From an uncultured Eubacteriales bacterium (GTDB lineage: Bacteria > Bacillota > Clostridia > Peptostreptococcales > Anaerovoracaceae), in the NCBI GenBank assembly GCA_902772685.1, contig CACYBO010000143.1, positions 1 through 26,050 on the forward strand: a stretch of DNA of 26,050 nucleotides. The letters are read 5' to 3'. Below are positions 23,194-26,050 of the stretch, piece by piece (positions within the stretch are counted from its first letter, which is position 1; every line of letters starts with the position of its first letter). Under the pieces are notes generated by a model. The model saw nothing but the letters and a program-made list of their open reading frames with translations, searched no databases and was not told the DNA's origin. Both the position numbers and the translations under genes were made by a program.

Positions 23194-23228
23194 CTTTTTG
23201 TTCAGAAAATAAAGACATTTTTTGTTCA
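23192..23228. repeat. Direct repeat upstream of the YfcC-type transporter, candidate regulator site
   Basis: CACTTTTTGTTCA (23192-23204) and CATTTTTTGTTCA (23216-23228) match at 12 of 13 positions, with starts 24 bases apart. They lie directly upstream of the extended -10 element, on the same face of the helix within about a quarter turn. Confidence 0.55.
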
Positions 23229-23286
23229 ATTTATGTATATGAAATCTGTCGGATGTTCTTTGGGAAAGGGTGGAGTCCGCCGGTTG

Positions 23287-24477
23287 TCAATGGAGGCTGA
23301 CCTTGTCGAGTATTCCGGCCATGTACGCCAGGAATATGCCGTAATTGGTAATCGGCACACCTGCTTCCTGTGCGGCGGCGATGCGGCTCATAACGTGTTT
23401 TCGGTTGAACATGCAGGCGCCGCAATGGATAATGAGGTCAAACTGCTTCAACCCTTCTGCATCCGGGAAGTCATTTCCGCGTACGGAGGCAATGCGCACA
23501 CGGTCACCGAAAGAATCATGCAAAAGCCCCGGAATCTTAACGGTTCCGATATCTTCATTCAGCGGAACATGCGTGCATGCTTCTGCGATGAGAACGTGAA
23601 AGGTTTCAGCGGTCCGTGCATCGTCGAGAACGTGGACGCCTTTCACGAAAGTGTCAAGATCACCCTTTGAAGCAGCCATCAGAATGGAGAATGAAGTCAG
23701 TGCGCTGTGGGGCGGTTTCTGTTTATAGACTTCACTGAAACACTGGGAGTCTGTGACGATCAGATCGGGTGCGCGGTTCAGGGAATCCAAAGCCTTTGTG
23801 ATTCCGTCTGCTGTTGTGGACAGGACCGTACACTTCCGGTCGAGCAGTTCGCGGATCGTCTGGACCTGCGGCAGAATGAGACGGCCGCGCGGAGCCTGTA
23901 TATCCTGCGGCATAACCAGAAGCACGAGACTTCCGTCAACCGGATAATCGCCAAACAGCTGATCCTGTCTATACTCCTCCGGTACCGCGTCCTGAATCGC
24001 CTTGCGAAGCGCTTCAATGCCTTCGCCGGTCTTCGCGCTGACGCGGACAGAAGGAATGAAAACTTCTGAACTGATACATGCCGGCTTGTCGATTTTGTTC
24101 AGAACTGTAATAACCGGTACGCCGGCTTCCTCCAGCCGGGCGAGCCAGGTCTCCTCATATGTGAAGTCCGGGGCGGAACCGTCTGCAACCAGAACTGCGA
24201 TATCGGTACGCGCAATGATGTCCGCTGATTTAGCGACACGAAGTTTTCCCAGTTCACCTTCATCATCGAAACCGGCGGTGTCGATGAATACGACAGGACC
24301 GATTGGGTGCAGTTCCATTGATTTATAGACAGGATCAGCTGTCGTTCCCGGGGTGTTCGAAACGATTGCCAGATTCTGACCGGTCAGGGCGTTGATGAGG
24401 GAGGATTTCCCTGCATTGCGCCGTCCGAATATTCCGATGTGCAGCCGATTGCCTCGCGGCGTATTATTCAGTGACAT
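23287..24477 (-). CDS. hydF: [FeFe]-hydrogenase H-cluster maturation GTPase HydF
   Basis: HydF is the scaffold and GTPase on which the 2Fe subcluster of [FeFe]-hydrogenase is assembled before delivery to the apoenzyme. The 396-residue protein has a TrmE/Era-like GTPase domain: P-loop GRRNAGKSS (18-26), TPGTT, DTAGFDD (66-72), NKID (127-130) and SAK. The C-terminal iron-sulfur region is complete, with EACTHVPLNEDIG and HCGACMFNRK supplying three cysteines. The ATG at 24477 is supported by GGAG eight bases upstream; 24 upstream residues rich in Cys and Arg are unrelated to the family. The start overlaps the end of hydE by 10 bases. No clear terminator hairpin is seen in the 137 bases before the next minus-strand gene. 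Confidence 0.95.
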   Translation of the reverse strand: MSLNNTPRGNRLHIGIFGRRNAGKSSLINALTGQNLAIVSNTPGTTADPVYKSMELHPIGPVVFIDTAGFDDEGELGKLRVAKSADIIARTDIAVLVADGSAPDFTYEETWLARLEEAGVPVITVLNKIDKPACISSEVFIPSVRVSAKTGEGIEALRKAIQDAVPEEYRQDQLFGDYPVDGSLVLLVMPQDIQAPRGRLILPQVQTIRELLDRKCTVLSTTADGITKALDSLNRAPDLIVTDSQCFSEVYKQKPPHSALTSFSILMAASKGDLDTFVKGVHVLDDARTAETFHVLIAEACTHVPLNEDIGTVKIPGLLHDSFGDRVRIASVRGNDFPDAEGLKQFDLIIHCGACMFNRKHVMSRIAAAQEAGVPITNYGIFLAYMAGILDKVSLH

Positions 24478-25502
24478 TTTACATCTCCAATATCTGTAAC
24501 GATGCGGTATCCGGCAGACATAACACGCAGCTCTAAGCAGCTCCTGCATTGTGCCGATTCTTCTCCTGTGCAGATCTTGTTATCATACAGTTCATATTGT
24601 TCGCGAACGTCGACGGGAGACAGGTTCGGCATGACTACGTTGGCTCCCGCCTTCAGACCCAGCTCACGGCCATTGTGCTCTATAGTGCCCAAAGCAGTAG
24701 TCGCAGGAATGAGTGCATAGGGAAACATGATTCTGAGTACAGCCAGAAGCCGGAGCGTCAGCTGCAGTTTCTGTGATTTTTCGAGCCCCTGTGCGCAGCT
24801 GGCGGAACTTCTCCCAAGCGGTGTATCAGCATGCCGCAGATACGGTCCAATGCCGATCATATCCGGCTGCAGCCTTTGCAAAAAATGAAGATCTTCAATA
24901 AGGTGTTCCAGAGTTTGTCCAGGTGCACCGACCATCAGTCCCGCACCGACCTGGTAGCCAATCTCTTTTAAATCATAGAGGCAGCGCTTGCGGTTTGCAA
25001 GGATCATTTCTGCAGGGTGCAGCGTCCGGTACAAGTCGGCTGATGCAGCTTCATGACGCAGAAGGTATCTGCGCGCGCCTGCATTGAACAAACGCTGATA
25101 GCTTTCGCGGGAACGTTCGCCTACGGACAGTGTAATGGCGCAGTCCGGATACCGGCCGTGGATTTCGGACACGATTCCGCAGAGACGGTCGTCTGTAAAG
25201 AACGGATCTTCACCGCCCTGCAGCACGAAGGTGCGGAAACCAAGGGCATATCCGGTTCGGCAGCATTCCAGGATCGTTTCCTGATCCAGACGGTACCGGT
25301 CCAGTCTGGTATTTCCCGCACGGATTCCGCAGTAATAGCAGTTGTTTTTGCAGTAGTTGGTAAACTCGATCAGCCCGCGCAAATAGACCGCATCGCCATA
25401 ATTTTCTCTGCGGATGCGGTCGGCCTCTGCGAACAGCTCCTCGTCCGGACCCTTTCCGGAAAGAAACTGCAGTATTTTAGAATCTGAAATCCCTGTTTCC
25501 AT
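24468..25502 (-). CDS. hydE: [FeFe]-hydrogenase maturase HydE (radical SAM)
   Basis: HydE is a radical S-adenosylmethionine enzyme that acts in synthesis of the H-cluster dithiomethylamine ligand, on an iron intermediate made by HydG. The 344-residue TIM-barrel protein has the CxxxCxxC motif in NYCKNNCYYCGIR (C51, C55, C58), then the GGEDP SAM-binding motif and the HydE-typical RHEAA and GLMVGAPGQT segments. The C-terminal region contains further cysteines (CTGEESAQCRSCLEL) that may bind a second, non-essential cluster. The start at 25502 has AAGGA about ten bases upstream and overlaps the end of hydG by 26 bases; the end overlaps hydF by 10 bases. The operon order is therefore hydG-hydE-hydF. 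Confidence 0.95.
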   Translation of the reverse strand: METGISDSKILQFLSGKGPDEELFAEADRIRRENYGDAVYLRGLIEFTNYCKNNCYYCGIRAGNTRLDRYRLDQETILECCRTGYALGFRTFVLQGGEDPFFTDDRLCGIVSEIHGRYPDCAITLSVGERSRESYQRLFNAGARRYLLRHEAASADLYRTLHPAEMILANRKRCLYDLKEIGYQVGAGLMVGAPGQTLEHLIEDLHFLQRLQPDMIGIGPYLRHADTPLGRSSASCAQGLEKSQKLQLTLRLLAVLRIMFPYALIPATTALGTIEHNGRELGLKAGANVVMPNLSPVDVREQYELYDNKICTGEESAQCRSCLELRVMSAGYRIVTDIGDVKCH

Positions 25503-26050
25503 TTTCGATTTCCTTCAGATGCTCGCGGCAGATTTCGCGAACTTTTTCGTTTGGAATCAGTGAAAGCTTTTCTTCAATCAGAGCGTCGCCTTTAGCCCGG
25601 GTTTCCTCGTCGGCGTAGTCCATGAGGAACTCCTTGAGCGTCATCATGGCGTTGGGCTGACAGCAGTTGGCAATCTGGCCCGACTTGAGAAGACTCATGA
25701 AGCGGTCGCCGGTGCGGCCTTCCCGGTAGCATGCCGTGCAAAAGCTCGGCACGTACCCCAGATCGATAAGCCAGTCGACGACTTCCGCCAGGGTGCGCCT
25801 GTCTTCCACATCAAACTGAGCGGTGTCTTCAGAATCAAACTTGCCCAGTTCATCCAGTTCATCTGCGTAACCGCCGACGCTCGTCCTGCTTCCGCCGCTG
25901 ATCTGGGTAATGCCGATTTCCAGACATTCGCACCGCGTCTTAGCGCTTTCCCGGGTGGACATAATCATGCCCGTATACGGAACCGCGATGCGGAGCACGG
26001 CGACGATGCGCTTGAAGATATCGTCAGGAACACCGTTGTCAAAAGTGTCC
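25477..26050 (-). CDS. hydG: [FeFe]-hydrogenase maturase HydG (radical SAM tyrosine lyase), 3' part
   Basis: Only the last 191 codons lie in the window; the frame is open to the right edge and the radical SAM CxxxCxxC motif is outside. HydG splits tyrosine to make the CO and cyanide ligands of the H-cluster. The visible part includes the conserved RIAVPYTGMIMSTRES segment, ISGGSRTSVGGY, and the C-terminal auxiliary-cluster motif FCTACYREGRTGDRFM, whose CxxC pair holds the second iron-sulfur cluster with the dangler iron site. The C-terminus overlaps hydE by 26 bases. Confidence 0.94.
   Translation of the reverse strand, partial: DTFDNGVPDDIFKRIVAVLRIAVPYTGMIMSTRESAKTRCECLEIGITQISGGSRTSVGGYADELDELGKFDSEDTAQFDVEDRRTLAEVVDWLIDLGYVPSFCTACYREGRTGDRFMSLLKSGQIANCCQPNAMMTLKEFLMDYADEETRAKGDALIEEKLSLIPNEKVREICREHLKEIENGNRDFRF

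Noticed and set aside
24478..24549. A 24-residue N-terminal extension of HydF rich in Cys and Arg
   Set aside because: It lacks an RBS, lies inside the hydE coding sequence in another frame, and the family start matches the ATG at 24477, which has GGAG at good spacing.

Overview
This 26 kb window looks like a chromosomal segment of a fermentative, strictly anaerobic member of the Firmicutes, probably class Clostridia. The evidence is strong AGGAGG-type ribosome-binding sites, sigma-A-like promoters (TTGACA/TATAAT type), the [FeFe]-hydrogenase maturation genes hydG-hydE-hydF, a 4-hydroxybutyrate/butyryl-type CoA-transferase, a SpoIIE-type phosphatase, and an average base composition near 50% GC judged by eye. 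I cannot place it to genus. Genes are densely packed, with no gap over 300 bases. I saw no rRNA, tRNA, CRISPR array, insertion sequence or phage gene.

Layout. (1) 1-6328, plus strand: a 5'-truncated ParB-like/metallophosphoesterase fusion; then fructokinase, a cytoplasmic amylosucrase-family GH13 enzyme and galactokinase, overlapping or nearly so; then glutaminase. (2) 6380-8955: mutY (minus) diverging from a MATE efflux transporter (plus). (3) 9008-11237, plus: an OhrR-type MarR regulator with a 13-bp perfect inverted repeat over its promoter, a thioredoxin-type glutathione peroxidase and an MntE-like cation diffusion facilitator, in one apparent operon. (4) 11254-12753, minus: an APC amino-acid permease with its own promoter and terminator. 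(5) 12780-15304, plus: a membrane-anchored trigger-factor-like FKBP foldase, an unrecognised 135-residue protein and a PHP-domain phosphoesterase. (6) 15281-16659, minus: acetyl-CoA hydrolase/CoA-transferase. (7) 16712-19416, plus: a two-TM HAMP-SpoIIE phosphatase followed directly by a CPBP membrane protease. (8) 19439-23228, minus: a YgjV-family membrane protein, aminoacyl-histidine dipeptidase PepD and a YfcC-family transporter. (9) 23287-26050, minus: hydF, hydE and the 3' part of hydG, all overlapping.

How the genes fit together. Amylosucrase would convert imported sucrose to alpha-glucan plus fructose, and fructokinase would feed the fructose into glycolysis. Glutaminase, PepD, YfcC and the APC permease point to amino-acid and peptide use. 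The CoA-transferase and the hydrogenase maturases fit fermentation with H2 and short-chain acid production. The OhrR-Gpx-MntE-like operon is a likely peroxide and manganese response unit.

Nothing here is clearly a wholly new system. The items most worth following are the peroxide/manganese operon with its operator, the surface-exposed trigger-factor paralogue with its unknown partner, the phosphatase-protease pair, and the ParB-like/phosphoesterase fusion cut by the window edge.
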